Source: Cnuella takakiae (lineage in GTDB: Bacteria; Bacteroidota; Bacteroidia; Chitinophagales; Chitinophagaceae). Taken from it: DNA of 64,000 bases. The stretch lies in contig NZ_MTFE01000010.1 of NCBI RefSeq assembly GCF_001953305.1, positions 3,156,800 to 3,220,799 of the forward strand. The letters run 5' to 3'. Every line of letters begins with the position of its first letter. Position 1 is the stretch's first letter. A program made the position numbers and the translations under genes. The notes below the pieces were generated by a model. It was not told where the DNA came from. It saw nothing but the letters and a program-made list of their open reading frames with translations, and did not search any database. This document shows positions 1 to 8,760 of the stretch, piece after piece.

Positions 1-11
1 GGGCTGTAAAT

Positions 12-48
12 AAAAAGGCGCAAACAGTTACCTGTCTGCGCCTTTTTT
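12..48. terminator. Bidirectional intrinsic terminator
   Basis: An 11-bp stem with one mismatch (arms 17-27 and 32-42, TTAC loop) is flanked by five A on the left and six T on the right, so it can act on either strand. On the minus strand it lies directly after the 128-aa membrane protein gene. Confidence 0.8.
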
Positions 49-63
49 ATGGTCGGTTATGGT

Positions 64-450
64 TTACATTTCCCGGTACTCGGGTTCACGCCTGGTGGCT
101 TCCGAAACATGCGGCTGGCGCAGGGTTTCTTTTTTCTCGATCATATAGGAGAATATCAGGCCCAATCCGCCGCCCACGGCAATCAAGCCGAAATAGATGG
201 CTTCATTGTTCCAGCCGCCGATGTTTTTATCCAGGAAAAAAGCAATGATGAGGCCAATACCCGCGCCCAGGAAGAGTAATCCGGATTTCAGGTTGCGGTA
301 AGGTGCTGGCCTGTTGGCAAAAGCCTTGGGGTTCATGCCTTTTTCGATCATGGCCATATTTTCACGTGTTTTCAGGTAGATGATGCCGAAAACCATAGCA
401 AAAGCACCTAGGGGAACAAGGATCGGTACAAGTAATTCAACTCCGTTCAT
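64..450 (-). CDS. DUF6249-like small membrane protein
   Basis: 128-aa protein with three predicted membrane segments at about residues 5-26, 56-73 and 84-104, the last two rich in Gly. A short basic loop (about 27-55) separates the first two and an acidic/basic tail follows the third. The layout resembles the DUF6249 family of small inner-membrane proteins common in Bacteroidota, whose function is unknown. It is transcribed away from the ECF sigma factor gene, with about 500 bases between them, and ends just before a strong terminator. Family assignment is from recall of the pattern. The coding call itself is solid because the frame is the only coherent one here. Confidence 0.8.
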   Translation of the reverse strand: MNGVELLVPILVPLGAFAMVFGIIYLKTRENMAMIEKGMNPKAFANRPAPYRNLKSGLLFLGAGIGLIIAFFLDKNIGGWNNEAIYFGLIAVGGGLGLIFSYMIEKKETLRQPHVSEATRREPEYREM

Positions 451-949
451 GATGGTAAGTTTATTTTTTTATTGATTTTGTTTGCTGCTTTCCCAATCTG
501 ACTACGGCGGTACCATCGTGGTTACAGGAAAGGGAAAGTTTTTTATAACCTTTTTAAGCGGTTTACAATAACTCTGACGCTATCCGAAATCATGAGGTTA
601 CAGGGTTCTGCAAAATTCCAGATCAGAAAGTAGGGTCATGGGCTTGGTTCAAGGGCATATTTTATACATCCTCCCTGTAATCACCTTTATTATCGTCCAA
701 TTGTCTGATGCTACCGCATAACCACCTGACCTGTTGCCCCGATGTTATAATCAGCGCTTTTATGCCCATTTCACAACAAAAAAGTTCCGTTTCATCACAG
801 CGCTATTATTTTGTAGCAAATATTTGACAACATTGTGCTTGTAACCCAAAACAGGAAACCGCACCTTTCCTTCTAAATTGTTTCACCAGCATAGAATTCT
901 GCGGAACCCTGTAACCTGGCCCAATCAACAAGCGTCAAAACTCAGACAC
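451..949. other. Intergenic region between divergent genes
   Basis: About 500 bases between the minus-strand membrane protein and the sigma factor start at 950. No convincing ORF, RNA or repeat is seen. An open frame extends upstream of 950 to 878 but looks non-coding. The region presumably holds both promoters. No full TAnnTTTG match was located near either start. Confidence 0.5.
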
Positions 950-1528
950 ATGCAAGCCGAGCGATCAGACATAGAAATCATAGAACAGGTGCTTAGTGGT
1001 GACCATGCCGCGTATGCGGTGCTGGTGAACCGCTACCAGTCCTATGTTTTTACCATCGCCCTGCGGTATGTAAAAGGAAGGGAAGATGCGGAAGAGGTGG
1101 CACAGGATATTTTTGTAAAAGCCTACCGGGCACTTGCCGACTTCAAGGGTGGATCCAAGTTCAGCACCTGGTTGTACACCATTGCTACCACTACCTGTAT
1201 TACCTTTCTACGGAAGAAGAAACTGGAGACTTATTCGCTGGATAATGAAAAGGTATTTGCCGTGGCAGATAATTTTGACGGGGGCATGAACGCCAACCAG
1301 ATTGAACAAAAGTCGAAGGTGAATATGGTGAACAGGGCTATCCAACTGCTTAGTCCCGATGATGCTCAGGTAATCACGCTGTTTTACAAAGGCGAACAAA
1401 GCCTGGAAGAAATAGCCCAGATCATGGGTAAGGAACCCAATACCGTAAAAGTGCAGTTGCACCGGGCCCGTATCCGATTGAAGGAAAAAATGCAACGCCA
1501 TTTTGCGGCCGAAGTAAACGACCTTTAA
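950..1528 (+). CDS. ECF-type RNA polymerase sigma factor
   Basis: 192-aa sigma-70 family protein of the ECF class, which directs RNA polymerase to a dedicated promoter set. Region 2 lies around residues 20-85, with the EDAEEVAQDIFVKAYR core helix and the FSTWLYTIA segment that binds the -10 element. Region 4 is the C-terminal helix-turn-helix (SLEEIAQIMGKEPNTVKVQL). The open frame reaches back to 878, but the ATG at 950 gives the usual ECF length. The next gene starts 31 bases downstream and encodes a membrane protein with anti-sigma layout, so the pair is probably cotranscribed, with the sigma factor held inactive at the membrane. The signal sensed cannot be told from sequence. Confidence 0.93.
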   Translation: MQAERSDIEIIEQVLSGDHAAYAVLVNRYQSYVFTIALRYVKGREDAEEVAQDIFVKAYRALADFKGGSKFSTWLYTIATTTCITFLRKKKLETYSLDNEKVFAVADNFDGGMNANQIEQKSKVNMVNRAIQLLSPDDAQVITLFYKGEQSLEEIAQIMGKEPNTVKVQLHRARIRLKEKMQRHFAAEVNDL

Positions 1529-1559
1529 AAGGTAATTAGCAACAATTAAATCCATCATC

Positions 1560-2102
1560 ATGGATCCATTATTTGATAACCTACCCCCAGGCCATGAGTT
1601 TGAGGAAGACATGGAGCTTCGTTTGTGGGAATACATCGATGGGCTGAGTACCGATCAGGAACGCTCTGCAATCGAGCATATGCTGGTGGAACATGCGGAA
1701 TGGCGGGCCAAATACAAAGAATTGCTGGAAGTGCACCGGGGCATTGAAGAGGTGGAACTGGAGCAGCCTTCCATGCGGTTTACCCGCAATGTGATGGATG
1801 AAATTGCCCGCCTGCAGATAGCACCTGCCACCCGAAACTATATCAACAAGAATATCATTTACGGCATCGCTGCCTTTTTTATTACCGTAATCGTTGGCTT
1901 CCTGGGGTATGGCATCAGCCAGATGGAATGGAGTTCGACCGGGTCCGATAGTTTGGTTGGCGTCGATTTTTCCTCGGTTGATTATAGCCGGATGTTCAAC
2001 AATAATTTCGTCAATGGCTTTATGGTACTCAATATCATCCTTGGCCTGATGTTGCTGGACCGCTACCTGGGGCAGCGCAAAAAAGAATGGCAGGCAGCTT
2101 AA
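1560..2102 (+). CDS. Putative membrane anti-sigma factor
   Basis: 180-aa protein. The N-terminal about 90 residues are acidic and helical, with an LWEYIDGLSTDQERSAIE segment like the anti-sigma domain of ECF regulators, but it lacks the His/Cys zinc motif of ZAS anti-sigmas. Two hydrophobic segments follow at about residues 99-120 and 148-169. It starts 31 bases after the ECF sigma gene, and a terminator closes the operon. By position and domain layout it is inferred to bind and inhibit that sigma factor. There is no direct family signature beyond this, so the regulatory role is inference. Confidence 0.75.
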   Translation: MDPLFDNLPPGHEFEEDMELRLWEYIDGLSTDQERSAIEHMLVEHAEWRAKYKELLEVHRGIEEVELEQPSMRFTRNVMDEIARLQIAPATRNYINKNIIYGIAAFFITVIVGFLGYGISQMEWSSTGSDSLVGVDFSSVDYSRMFNNNFVNGFMVLNIILGLMLLDRYLGQRKKEWQAA

Positions 2103-2120
2103 ATGAGCTTAAATGGAATA

Positions 2121-2152
2121 AAAAAGCGCCCTACTATTGTGGGGCGCTTGTA
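2121..2152 (+). terminator. Intrinsic terminator after sigma/anti-sigma operon
   Basis: Stem AAGCGCCC (2124-2131) with GGGCGCTT (2142-2149) and a loop of about 10 bases. A-rich on the left and T-rich on the right, it lies between convergent genes and may serve both. Confidence 0.7.
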
Positions 2153-2204
2153 TTTCCGGGCTGTCAAATCATCGATCTGCTAATATATTTCCGGCCTGTT
2201 TTTA

Positions 2205-4478
2205 CTAGTTCTTGAACCTGCCTTTAAGTGCCATCAGGCTCTTTTGAAAATCATTCAGGCTTTCCTGCTTTTGTTGGGGCTTATTTGCAGGTTTATTACT
2301 TCCGGGCCGGCTTTCAGAGCGGCTGCCCTCAGGTTTGGCGCCGCCCGCAGTTTTCATGGTCAGGGCAATGCGCTTGCGGGCAACATCCACTTCGGTAACC
2401 GTAACCTGTACCTTTTGCCCCAGCTTTACTACTTCATTTGGATCGGTTATGTACTTGTTGCTCATTTGGGAAACGTGTACCAAACCATCCTGTTTTACAC
2501 CAATATCTACAAAGGCACCAAAGGCCGTGATATTGGTTACAATACCCGGAACCTGCATACCTGGTTTTACATCTTCAATGGTTTTGATGCTATCGTCAAA
2601 ACGGAACTCCTCTATTTGTGCACGGGGGTCGCGACCGGGCTTTTCCAGTTCTTTCAGGATGTCTTCGATGGTAAACTCACCCACCGATTCCGAAATATAT
2701 TTCCTGCGGTTGATCTGCTTGCGTAGGTTTGCTTTCTTAATCAGGTCTTCAAGGGATGCCTGCAGGTCGGCAGCCATCTGTTCTACTACCTTATAACTTT
2801 CCGGGTGCACCGACGAATTGTCCAGCGGGTTGGTGGCACCGGGTATCCGCAGGAAGCCCGCACACTGCTCAAAGCTCTTGGGACCCATCATCGGCACTTT
2901 CTTCAACTCGGAGCGGCTGCGGAATGGACCGTTTTGCAGGCGGTATTCAACGATATTACGTGCCAGGGTGGCGGTAATGCCCGAAACATATTGCAGCAGG
3001 TGCTTGGATGCGGTGTTTACATCCACACCCACGAAGTTCACCGCGCTTTCTACCACGCGGTCGAGGCCGTCCTTCAGTTTATTCTGGTTTACATCGTGCT
3101 GGTACTGCCCTACACCAATTGATTTCGGATCGATCTTTACCAGTTCGCTCAAAGGATCCAAAAGACGGCGCCCGATGGAAATGGCACCCCGAACCGTTAC
3201 ATCATGGTCGGGAAACTCTTCGCGGGCCACCTCAGATGCTGAATAAATAGAAGCGCCGCTTTCATTTACCTGGAACACGCTTACAGGCTTTCCAAAATCG
3301 ATGCTGCGCACCAGGGTTTCTGATTCGCGGCCGGCGGTGCCGTTGCCAATCCCGATGGCTTCTATATCGTATTTGCTTACCAGGCGCTTCAGTTCGGCAA
3401 TACTTTCCTGCCAGTTGTTTTGCGGCGGGTGCGGATAGATGGCGGTATTGTACAACAGGTTGCCCTGTGCATCAAGGCATACTACTTTACAACCGGTACG
3501 AAAACCAGGGTCAAGGGCCAGTACCCTTTTGCTGCCCAGCGGAGATGCCAGGAGCAGCTGGCGCAGGTTTTCGGTAAATACATTGATGGCTTCCTCGTCT
3601 GCCTTATTCTTGGAGCTGAGGCGGAATTCGTTTTCGATGGAAGTTTTCAGCAGGCGGACAAAAGAATCTTCCACCGCTTTGCGCACTTCATCGGCCGCAG
3701 GGTTATTTTCTTTTACAAAAATCTGGCTGAGCGAATCAACAGCCGATTCCTTTTCAATATTGATGTCCATGGCCAGGTAGCCTTCTTTTTCGCCACGTCG
3801 GATGGCCAAGAGGCGGTGCGAGGGGCTTTGCGAAAGGGGCTCGCTGAACTCGAAGTAATCGCGGTATTTCTGCGCCTCGGCTTCGTCTTTTTTTGTGGCA
3901 AACACTTTAGCTACCAGGGTGCCTGTTTCGGTAAACAGCTGGCGCACCTTGTTTCGTGCTTCTTCGTTTTCCGATACCCATTCGGCAATAATGTCGCGGG
4001 CACCCTGGAGTGCTTCTTTGGTATCTTTTACCTCTTCGCCCTTGATGTATTTGGCAGCTTCGGCTTCCACATCTAAGTTTGATTGGGTGAAAATGATCTC
4101 TGCCAGGGGCTGCAGGCCTTTTTCAATGGCCTGGGTTGCACGGGTTTTGCGCTTGGGTTTGTACGGCAGGTATATATCTTCCAGAACGGTTAGGTCCAGG
4201 CAGCTATCGATCCGCTCCTTTAGCTCGGGCGTCATCTTGCCCAGGCCTTCGATGGTTTTGATAACCGTTTCCTTACGCTTTTCAAGCTCGGTAAAATCCT
4301 TGATGGCTTCCACCACATTGCCGATGGCCACCTCGTCGAGGTTATTGGTGGCTTCCTTGCGGTAGCGGGCCATAAAAGGTATGGTTGCCCCTTCGGCCTG
4401 CATCTGGTAAATATTATTGATTTGCTTGAGGGTGAGCCCCAGCTTTTCTGCGATATTTTGGATGTACTTCGGTTCCAT
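2205..4478 (-). CDS. tex: Tex family S1 RNA-binding protein
   Basis: 757-aa Tex protein, a cytoplasmic nucleic-acid-binding factor linked to transcription and RNA metabolism. The order is typical: N-terminal helical Tex domain, YqgF/RNase H-like fold (ALDPGFRTGCK), helix-hairpin-helix region (VSGITATLARNIVEYR), and an S1 domain near the C-terminus (GIVTNITAFGAFVDIG). A Lys/Gln/Pro-rich tail ends the protein. The frame stays open 81 codons further upstream, but the ATG at 4478 matches the family start (MEPKYIQNIAEKL) and sits 37 bases after a TACCTTTG promoter element (4516-4523). It converges with the anti-sigma gene and is divergent from the cystathionine beta-synthase-type gene. Confidence 0.95.
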   Translation of the reverse strand: MEPKYIQNIAEKLGLTLKQINNIYQMQAEGATIPFMARYRKEATNNLDEVAIGNVVEAIKDFTELEKRKETVIKTIEGLGKMTPELKERIDSCLDLTVLEDIYLPYKPKRKTRATQAIEKGLQPLAEIIFTQSNLDVEAEAAKYIKGEEVKDTKEALQGARDIIAEWVSENEEARNKVRQLFTETGTLVAKVFATKKDEAEAQKYRDYFEFSEPLSQSPSHRLLAIRRGEKEGYLAMDINIEKESAVDSLSQIFVKENNPAADEVRKAVEDSFVRLLKTSIENEFRLSSKNKADEEAINVFTENLRQLLLASPLGSKRVLALDPGFRTGCKVVCLDAQGNLLYNTAIYPHPPQNNWQESIAELKRLVSKYDIEAIGIGNGTAGRESETLVRSIDFGKPVSVFQVNESGASIYSASEVAREEFPDHDVTVRGAISIGRRLLDPLSELVKIDPKSIGVGQYQHDVNQNKLKDGLDRVVESAVNFVGVDVNTASKHLLQYVSGITATLARNIVEYRLQNGPFRSRSELKKVPMMGPKSFEQCAGFLRIPGATNPLDNSSVHPESYKVVEQMAADLQASLEDLIKKANLRKQINRRKYISESVGEFTIEDILKELEKPGRDPRAQIEEFRFDDSIKTIEDVKPGMQVPGIVTNITAFGAFVDIGVKQDGLVHVSQMSNKYITDPNEVVKLGQKVQVTVTEVDVARKRIALTMKTAGGAKPEGSRSESRPGSNKPANKPQQKQESLNDFQKSLMALKGRFKN

Positions 4479-4515
4479 GTGCACTTGAAAAAACCCGATT
4501 TTTACGGGAGGGTGG

Positions 4516-4523
4516 CAAAGGTA
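4516..4523 (-). promoter_or_regulatory. Bacteroidota -7 promoter element for tex
   Basis: Minus-strand TACCTTTG, an exact match to the Bacteroidota TAnnTTTG -7 consensus, 37 bases before the tex ATG. It supports the 4478 start over the longer open frame. Confidence 0.65.
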
Positions 4524-4756
4524 AGGAACCGCAGATTTGTAGGATTCAAAATGATTTTTATGACTTTGACGCCCAATCTGTTTAGGTATTTGGACGACCA
4601 GTTTAAGGATCATGTTTTTTATCAATACGGTAATCCATCCTGTGTTACCTGTTAATTCAGAAAGGAAAATTGCGGTTAAAGCTCCTTCCATTTTAGACAG
4701 CGGAATAATTCCCAGGTTCATTCAATCATTAATAAACATTCAAATCTGGGGTTCCA

Positions 4757-4764
4757 TACCTTTG
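4757..4764 (+). promoter_or_regulatory. Bacteroidota -7 promoter element for the beta-synthase gene
   Basis: TACCTTTG matches TAnnTTTG exactly and lies 18 bases before the ATG at 4783. Confidence 0.65.
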
Positions 4765-4782
4765 ACCCCTTAGCTCATAACC

Positions 4783-6138
4783 ATGGACGTAAAGAACAAC
4801 ATACTGGAAACCATCGGCAATACGCCTCTTGTACGTTTAAACAAGATCACCAGGGAACTGCCCTGTGCGGTGTATGCCAAAGTAGAATATTTCAATCCCG
4901 GCAATAGCACCAAGGACCGCATGGCCCTGAAAATGGTAGAAGTGGCCGAAGCTGAGGGCAAGCTGAAACCCGGGGGTACCATCATTGAGTGTACTTCGGG
5001 AAATACAGGTCTTGGACTGGCGATGGCTGCCGTTATCAAAGGATACAAGTGTATTTTTTCCACTACCGATAAGCAGTCGCAAAGCAAGATGGATATTCTG
5101 AAAGCTTTGGGTGCGGAAGTGATCGTTTGCCCCACCAATGTGGAGCCCGAAGATCCCCGCTCCTACTATTCGGTGGCTGCCCGGCTGGCCCGCGAAATTC
5201 CGAACAGCTTCCTGATGAACCAGTACGACAACCTGGCTAACAGGCAGGCGCACGTGGAAACCACCGGCCCCGAACTGTGGCGCCAAACGGATGGTAAGAT
5301 CACCCATTTTGTAACCACTGCAGGTACCGGCGGCACCATCACCGGTACGGCCATGTACCTGAAGCAAATGAACCCCGATATCCAGATCTGGGCCATTGAC
5401 GTGTTTGGTTCGCTGCTGACCAAGTATCACCGTACCGGCGAAATGGATATGAACGAGGTGCATCCTTATATATCCGAAGGTTTTGGGGAAGATTTTATCC
5501 CGAAGAACTACGACATGTCGGTAATCGACCATTTTGAACAGGTGACCGATAGGGATGGCGCCATCATGGCCCGCAAATTGGCCCGGGAGGAAGCCCTGTT
5601 TTGCGGTTACAGCTCCGGTAGTGTGCTGGCTGGTTTGATGCAACAAAAGGACAAGCTGAAGAAAGACGATGTGGTGGTGGTACTGCTCTGCGATCATGGC
5701 AGCCGGTATGTAGCCAAAATTTACAACGACCAGTGGATGGCAGAGCGGGGTTTCTTCGAGGTAAAAACTTTCCGCGACGTGGTGAGTGCCCGTGGCCGTA
5801 AAAAACTGATTACCATTGAGCCTACCCAATCGGTTTCGGAAGCTGTAGAACTGATGAAGAAATACGATATCGAACATATACCTGTTGTAAAGGACGGAGA
5901 ACTTGTTGGCTCCATCAGCGAAAGTGGGTTGTTCCAGCAGGTGTTTCAAAATCCTGAACTCAAAACCGCCCGCATCGACAGTGTGATGGATGCACCCCTG
6001 CCCATTGTGGCGCAGGAAACGGCTATAGAAAAACTAAGCACCCTGATCAGCAAGGAACAGGGCGCGGTACTGGCAAAAGATGAAAGCGGCCATTACCAGA
6101 TTGTAACCAAATATGATGTGTTGCAAGCCCTGGCCTGA
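4783..6138 (+). CDS. Cystathionine beta-synthase / cysteine synthase with CBS domains
   Basis: 451-aa PLP enzyme of the cysteine synthase/cystathionine beta-synthase family. It makes cystathionine or cysteine by beta-replacement on (activated) serine. The PLP lysine is K44 in NSTKDR, and the phosphate-binding SGNTG loop is at 72-76. The catalytic fold ends near residue 330, and two CBS domains fill the C-terminus (for example AVELMKKYDIEHIPVV), which usually bind adenosyl ligands and regulate activity. There is no N-terminal heme domain as in animal CBS. The gene is single, with its own promoter and terminator. Whether the substrate is homocysteine or sulfide cannot be settled from sequence. 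Confidence 0.93.
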   Translation: MDVKNNILETIGNTPLVRLNKITRELPCAVYAKVEYFNPGNSTKDRMALKMVEVAEAEGKLKPGGTIIECTSGNTGLGLAMAAVIKGYKCIFSTTDKQSQSKMDILKALGAEVIVCPTNVEPEDPRSYYSVAARLAREIPNSFLMNQYDNLANRQAHVETTGPELWRQTDGKITHFVTTAGTGGTITGTAMYLKQMNPDIQIWAIDVFGSLLTKYHRTGEMDMNEVHPYISEGFGEDFIPKNYDMSVIDHFEQVTDRDGAIMARKLAREEALFCGYSSGSVLAGLMQQKDKLKKDDVVVVLLCDHGSRYVAKIYNDQWMAERGFFEVKTFRDVVSARGRKKLITIEPTQSVSEAVELMKKYDIEHIPVVKDGELVGSISESGLFQQVFQNPELKTARIDSVMDAPLPIVAQETAIEKLSTLISKEQGAVLAKDESGHYQIVTKYDVLQALA

Positions 6139-6156
6139 ACATAAAGCTTTATTGCA

Positions 6157-6186
6157 AAGCGGGCAGTTCACTGCCCGCTTTTTTAT
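6157..6186 (+). terminator. Intrinsic terminator
   Basis: Perfect 10-bp stem AAGCGGGCAG/CTGCCCGCTT with a TTCA loop (6167-6170), followed by a T run. It lies 18 bases after the beta-synthase stop. Confidence 0.9.
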
Positions 6187-6606
6187 TGGGGTAAATCTAC
6201 GATCCGGACCGGGCTTTAATACGTGCGCATGCGTAAATGCCGAAGGGTACAAAACGGGCAGTTATGCCATATTTCACCCGGGTGCAAGCGCCTAGTTTTG
6301 TACCGAAGTTGATGCCATCCTTTTGGTTATCAAATCCATCCTCCTGAAAAACCAACCGTCCAAAAACAAATTACCCTTAGCAGTACGAAACCAATTACGG
6401 CATCAACTTCAACTTTTCCCTATTCTACTTTGCGGCTTCACCTTATACCATACCTCATGCCACCTATGAAAAACAACGTGGCCATCAAGCTGCGGTCCAC
6501 TAAACCTATCACCTCCGGAGGAAAACCATCCCCGCCTGAATTACCTTAAACGGTTCAGGCGGTGGTGATAGCCTCCACTGTTTGTTTTTTCTTTTACTGC
6601 CTGTCT
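6187..6606. other. Intergenic region with nested inverted repeats
   Basis: About 420 bases without a recognised gene. It holds two perfect inverted repeats: GGTACAAAAC (6246-6255) with GTTTTGTACC (6295-6304), and GAAGTTGATGCC (6305-6316) with GGCATCAACTTC (6399-6410). The inner arms are adjacent, which suggests two stacked RNA or DNA stems. A 30-codon ORF (6457-6549) and a 9-bp stem (6532-6540 with 6554-6562) follow. Function unknown. Confidence 0.45.
6457..6549 (+). CDS. Possible 30-aa peptide
   Basis: ATG at 6457 (or 6466) to TAA at 6547-6549 encodes a basic, Pro/Ser/Gly-rich 30-mer ending SGGKPSPPELP. A TACTTTG promoter-like element lies near 6425. The last codons overlap the left arm of a hairpin. 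No modification enzyme or exporter is adjacent, and ORFs this short arise by chance, so this is only a candidate. Confidence 0.15.
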   Translation: MPPMKNNVAIKLRSTKPITSGGKPSPPELP

Positions 6607-6613
6607 TACCTTG
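6607..6613 (+). promoter_or_regulatory. Promoter -7-like element
   Basis: TACCTTG, one T short of TAnnTTTG, lies 4 bases before the ATG at 6618. A TTTG (6581-6584) sits 22 bases upstream at about -33 spacing. The transcript would be nearly leaderless. Confidence 0.5.
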
Positions 6614-6617
6614 CAGC

Positions 6618-7415
6618 ATGCCCTTTGTTACAGATCAAACCGGACGGCCCTTAATGCTAAATAGTCCTGCCCGCCGCATAGTTTCCCTTGTTCCTTCCCA
6701 AACAGAACTGCTGCACTCCATTGGCCTTGATGCCGAAGTAATCGGGATCACCAAATTCTGCGTTCATCCAAACGCCTGGTTTCATTCCAAGCAGCGGATT
6801 GGCGGCACCAAGGATATCAAAATGGACCTGATCAAGTCGCTGGACCCAGACCTCGTTATAGCAAACAAAGAGGAAAATGTACGGGAGCAGGTGACAGCTT
6901 TGTGGCAGGATGTACCGGTATATGTAAGTGATGTGGCTGGCCTCGATGATGCGCTTTCCATGGTGGCAGATATTGGCGTATTAACAGGCAAAGAGGCTGC
7001 TGCCCAGGAATTGTCCAACAACATTAAAATTGGTTTCCAATCCCTGCTCCCAACGGCACCCGTTAAGGTTGCCTACCTCATTTGGCGAGCGCCTTACATG
7101 ACCATCGGCGGGGACACTTTTATTCACCAAATGTTGGCCCATGCCGGGTTTGAACAGGTGTTTGCCAACAGGCGGCGGTATCCTGTTGTCAGCATAGATG
7201 AGCTGCGCAACTCTGGCTGCCAGCTGGTACTGCTATCATCGGAGCCCTACCCTTTCAGGGAAAAACACATGCAGGAATTGGCCGAACTGCTCCCCGGCAT
7301 TCCTTCCTTGCTGGTAGATGGCGAGCTATTCAGCTGGTTTGGCAGCCGCCTGCTCCATGCGCCGGCATATTACGCCCGCCTCCGGGAGGATGCGCAGCAG
7401 GTTTTGCATTTATGA
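6618..7415 (+). CDS. BtuF-like ABC transporter substrate-binding domain protein
   Basis: 265-aa protein of the helical-backbone metal receptor superfamily (BtuF/FepB type), which binds cobalamin, siderophores or heme for ABC import. The conserved first strand RIVSLVPSQTELL is at residues 20-32. I chose the ATG at 6618 over the frame start at 6582 because a promoter-like TACCTTG ends 4 bases before it and the family commonly starts MPF.TDQ. No signal peptide is then visible, unusual for a periplasmic receptor but seen in Bacteroidota homologues. No permease or ATPase gene is next to it, so the ligand and partner are unknown. Confidence 0.82.
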   Translation: MPFVTDQTGRPLMLNSPARRIVSLVPSQTELLHSIGLDAEVIGITKFCVHPNAWFHSKQRIGGTKDIKMDLIKSLDPDLVIANKEENVREQVTALWQDVPVYVSDVAGLDDALSMVADIGVLTGKEAAAQELSNNIKIGFQSLLPTAPVKVAYLIWRAPYMTIGGDTFIHQMLAHAGFEQVFANRRRYPVVSIDELRNSGCQLVLLSSEPYPFREKHMQELAELLPGIPSLLVDGELFSWFGSRLLHAPAYYARLREDAQQVLHL

Positions 7416-7491
7416 ATACGAGCCCATGGCATTAGCTGAGATAATGCAACTGTCCTGTCCCGTCTGCCCCGAAAATTCTCTTATCTTCGGC

Positions 7492-7499
7492 CACGAATT
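7492..7499 (+). promoter_or_regulatory. Promoter -7 element for the aldolase gene
   Basis: TATCTTCG, a TAnnTTCG variant of the Bacteroidota -7 box, 39 bases before the fba ATG. Confidence 0.5.
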
Positions 7500-7538
7500 T
7501 TTGCAGGTATTGCACTAAATCTTAAAAATTCTTCTTTT

Positions 7539-8606
7539 ATGAGTAAATACAGGGCCGGAGTACTTTTCGGCGAAGAACTGGAAGCCTTATACCGCGATGC
7601 CAAGGACAACCAGTTTGCACTGCCCGCAGTGAACACCACAGGAACCAACACCATCAATGCAACGCTGGAAACAGCCGCTAAGGTGAACTCTCCCGTAATT
7701 ATCCAGTTTTCGAACGGCGGTGCCCAGTTCATTGCCGGTAAAGGAATGCCCAACGATAACCTGCAGGCCAATATCGCTGGTGCCATTTCCGGTGCCCTGC
7801 ATATTCATAATGTAGCCAAATACTATGGCGTACCCGTAGTATTGCATACCGACCATGCCGCTAAAAAGTGGCTGCCCTGGATCAGCGCACTCGTTGATGC
7901 CGGCGAGCAGTACCATAAGGAAAAAGGCCAGCCCCTCTTCTCTTCCCACATGCTCGACCTGTCGGAAGAACCCCTGGAAGAAAACATTGAAACCTCTGTT
8001 GAATTTTTCAAACGCATGGCCCCGCTGGGTATGGGTATTGAAATTGAGCTGGGCGTTACCGGTGGTGAAGAAGATGGCGTGGACAACAGTGGTGTTGAGA
8101 ACGAAAAGCTGTACACCCAACCTAAAGAGGTGGCATATGCTTACGAGCACCTGAAAAAAGTGGGTAACCTCTTTACTGTTGCAGCTGCCTTTGGCAATGT
8201 ACACGGCGTGTACAGCCCCGGCAATGTAGAACTGCGCCCCGATATCCTTAAGAACAGCCAGGTTTATATCCAGGAGCAATTCGGCACCGGTGAGAAGCCT
8301 GTATTCTTTGTGTTCCATGGTGGTTCGGGTTCACCCCAGCATCAGATCCGCGAAGCGATCTCTTATGGCGCCATCAAGATGAACATTGATACCGACCTGC
8401 AATGGGCGTTCTGGGAAGGTATTCTGTATAACTACAAAAAGGCAGAAGCTTACCTGCAAGGCCAACTGGGCAACCCCGAAGGCACAGATAAGCCAAACAA
8501 AAAGTACTACGATCCACGCGTATGGTTGCGCAAGGGTGAAGAAACCTTCATCAAACGTCTGGAAGTTTCTTTCGAAGACCTCAACTGCATCAACAGGAAT
8601 GCATAA
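7539..8606 (+). CDS. fba: Class II fructose-bisphosphate aldolase
   Basis: 355-aa zinc-dependent class II aldolase that interconverts fructose 1,6-bisphosphate with DHAP and glyceraldehyde 3-phosphate in glycolysis and gluconeogenesis. HTDH at residues 103-106 carries the catalytic Asp and a zinc His. The phosphate-binding FHGGSGS and NIDTD motifs are intact, as is the metal-binding FGNVHGVY segment. Length and insertions match the FbaA (type A, E. coli-like) group. The gene is single, with a promoter 39 bases upstream and a terminator about 20 bases downstream. Other glycolytic genes in the window (tpiA, pgi) are not linked to it. Confidence 0.97.
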   Translation: MSKYRAGVLFGEELEALYRDAKDNQFALPAVNTTGTNTINATLETAAKVNSPVIIQFSNGGAQFIAGKGMPNDNLQANIAGAISGALHIHNVAKYYGVPVVLHTDHAAKKWLPWISALVDAGEQYHKEKGQPLFSSHMLDLSEEPLEENIETSVEFFKRMAPLGMGIEIELGVTGGEEDGVDNSGVENEKLYTQPKEVAYAYEHLKKVGNLFTVAAAFGNVHGVYSPGNVELRPDILKNSQVYIQEQFGTGEKPVFFVFHGGSGSPQHQIREAISYGAIKMNIDTDLQWAFWEGILYNYKKAEAYLQGQLGNPEGTDKPNKKYYDPRVWLRKGEETFIKRLEVSFEDLNCINRNA

Positions 8607-8628
8607 TTCCTTACTTAGTATTTTGGAG

Positions 8629-8659
8629 AGCGCTGCCCCTGGGCGGCGCTTTTCTTTTT
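8629..8659 (+). terminator. Intrinsic terminator after fba
   Basis: Ten-bp stem (8629-8638 with 8641-8650, one G-T wobble, tight CT loop) followed by TTTCTTTTT. Confidence 0.8.
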
Positions 8660-8760
8660 ATGAAAAAAATGGCCCATCGTATTTATACATCAAGCTGATG
8701 TTATCAATGCTCCTAATGCGTATCTTTTACCAAATTTCCTAACCAGCATAACGATTGACT

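Noticed and set aside
4837-5949. 370-codon antisense frame over the cystathionine beta-synthase-type gene
   Set aside because: Shadow of a strongly coding gene; no recognisable motif or promoter.
6540-6617. Possible cobalamin riboswitch before the BtuF-like gene
   Set aside because: A GCCTCCACTG string resembles the B12 box only loosely, the other conserved riboswitch parts are missing, and the promoter element lies downstream of it.
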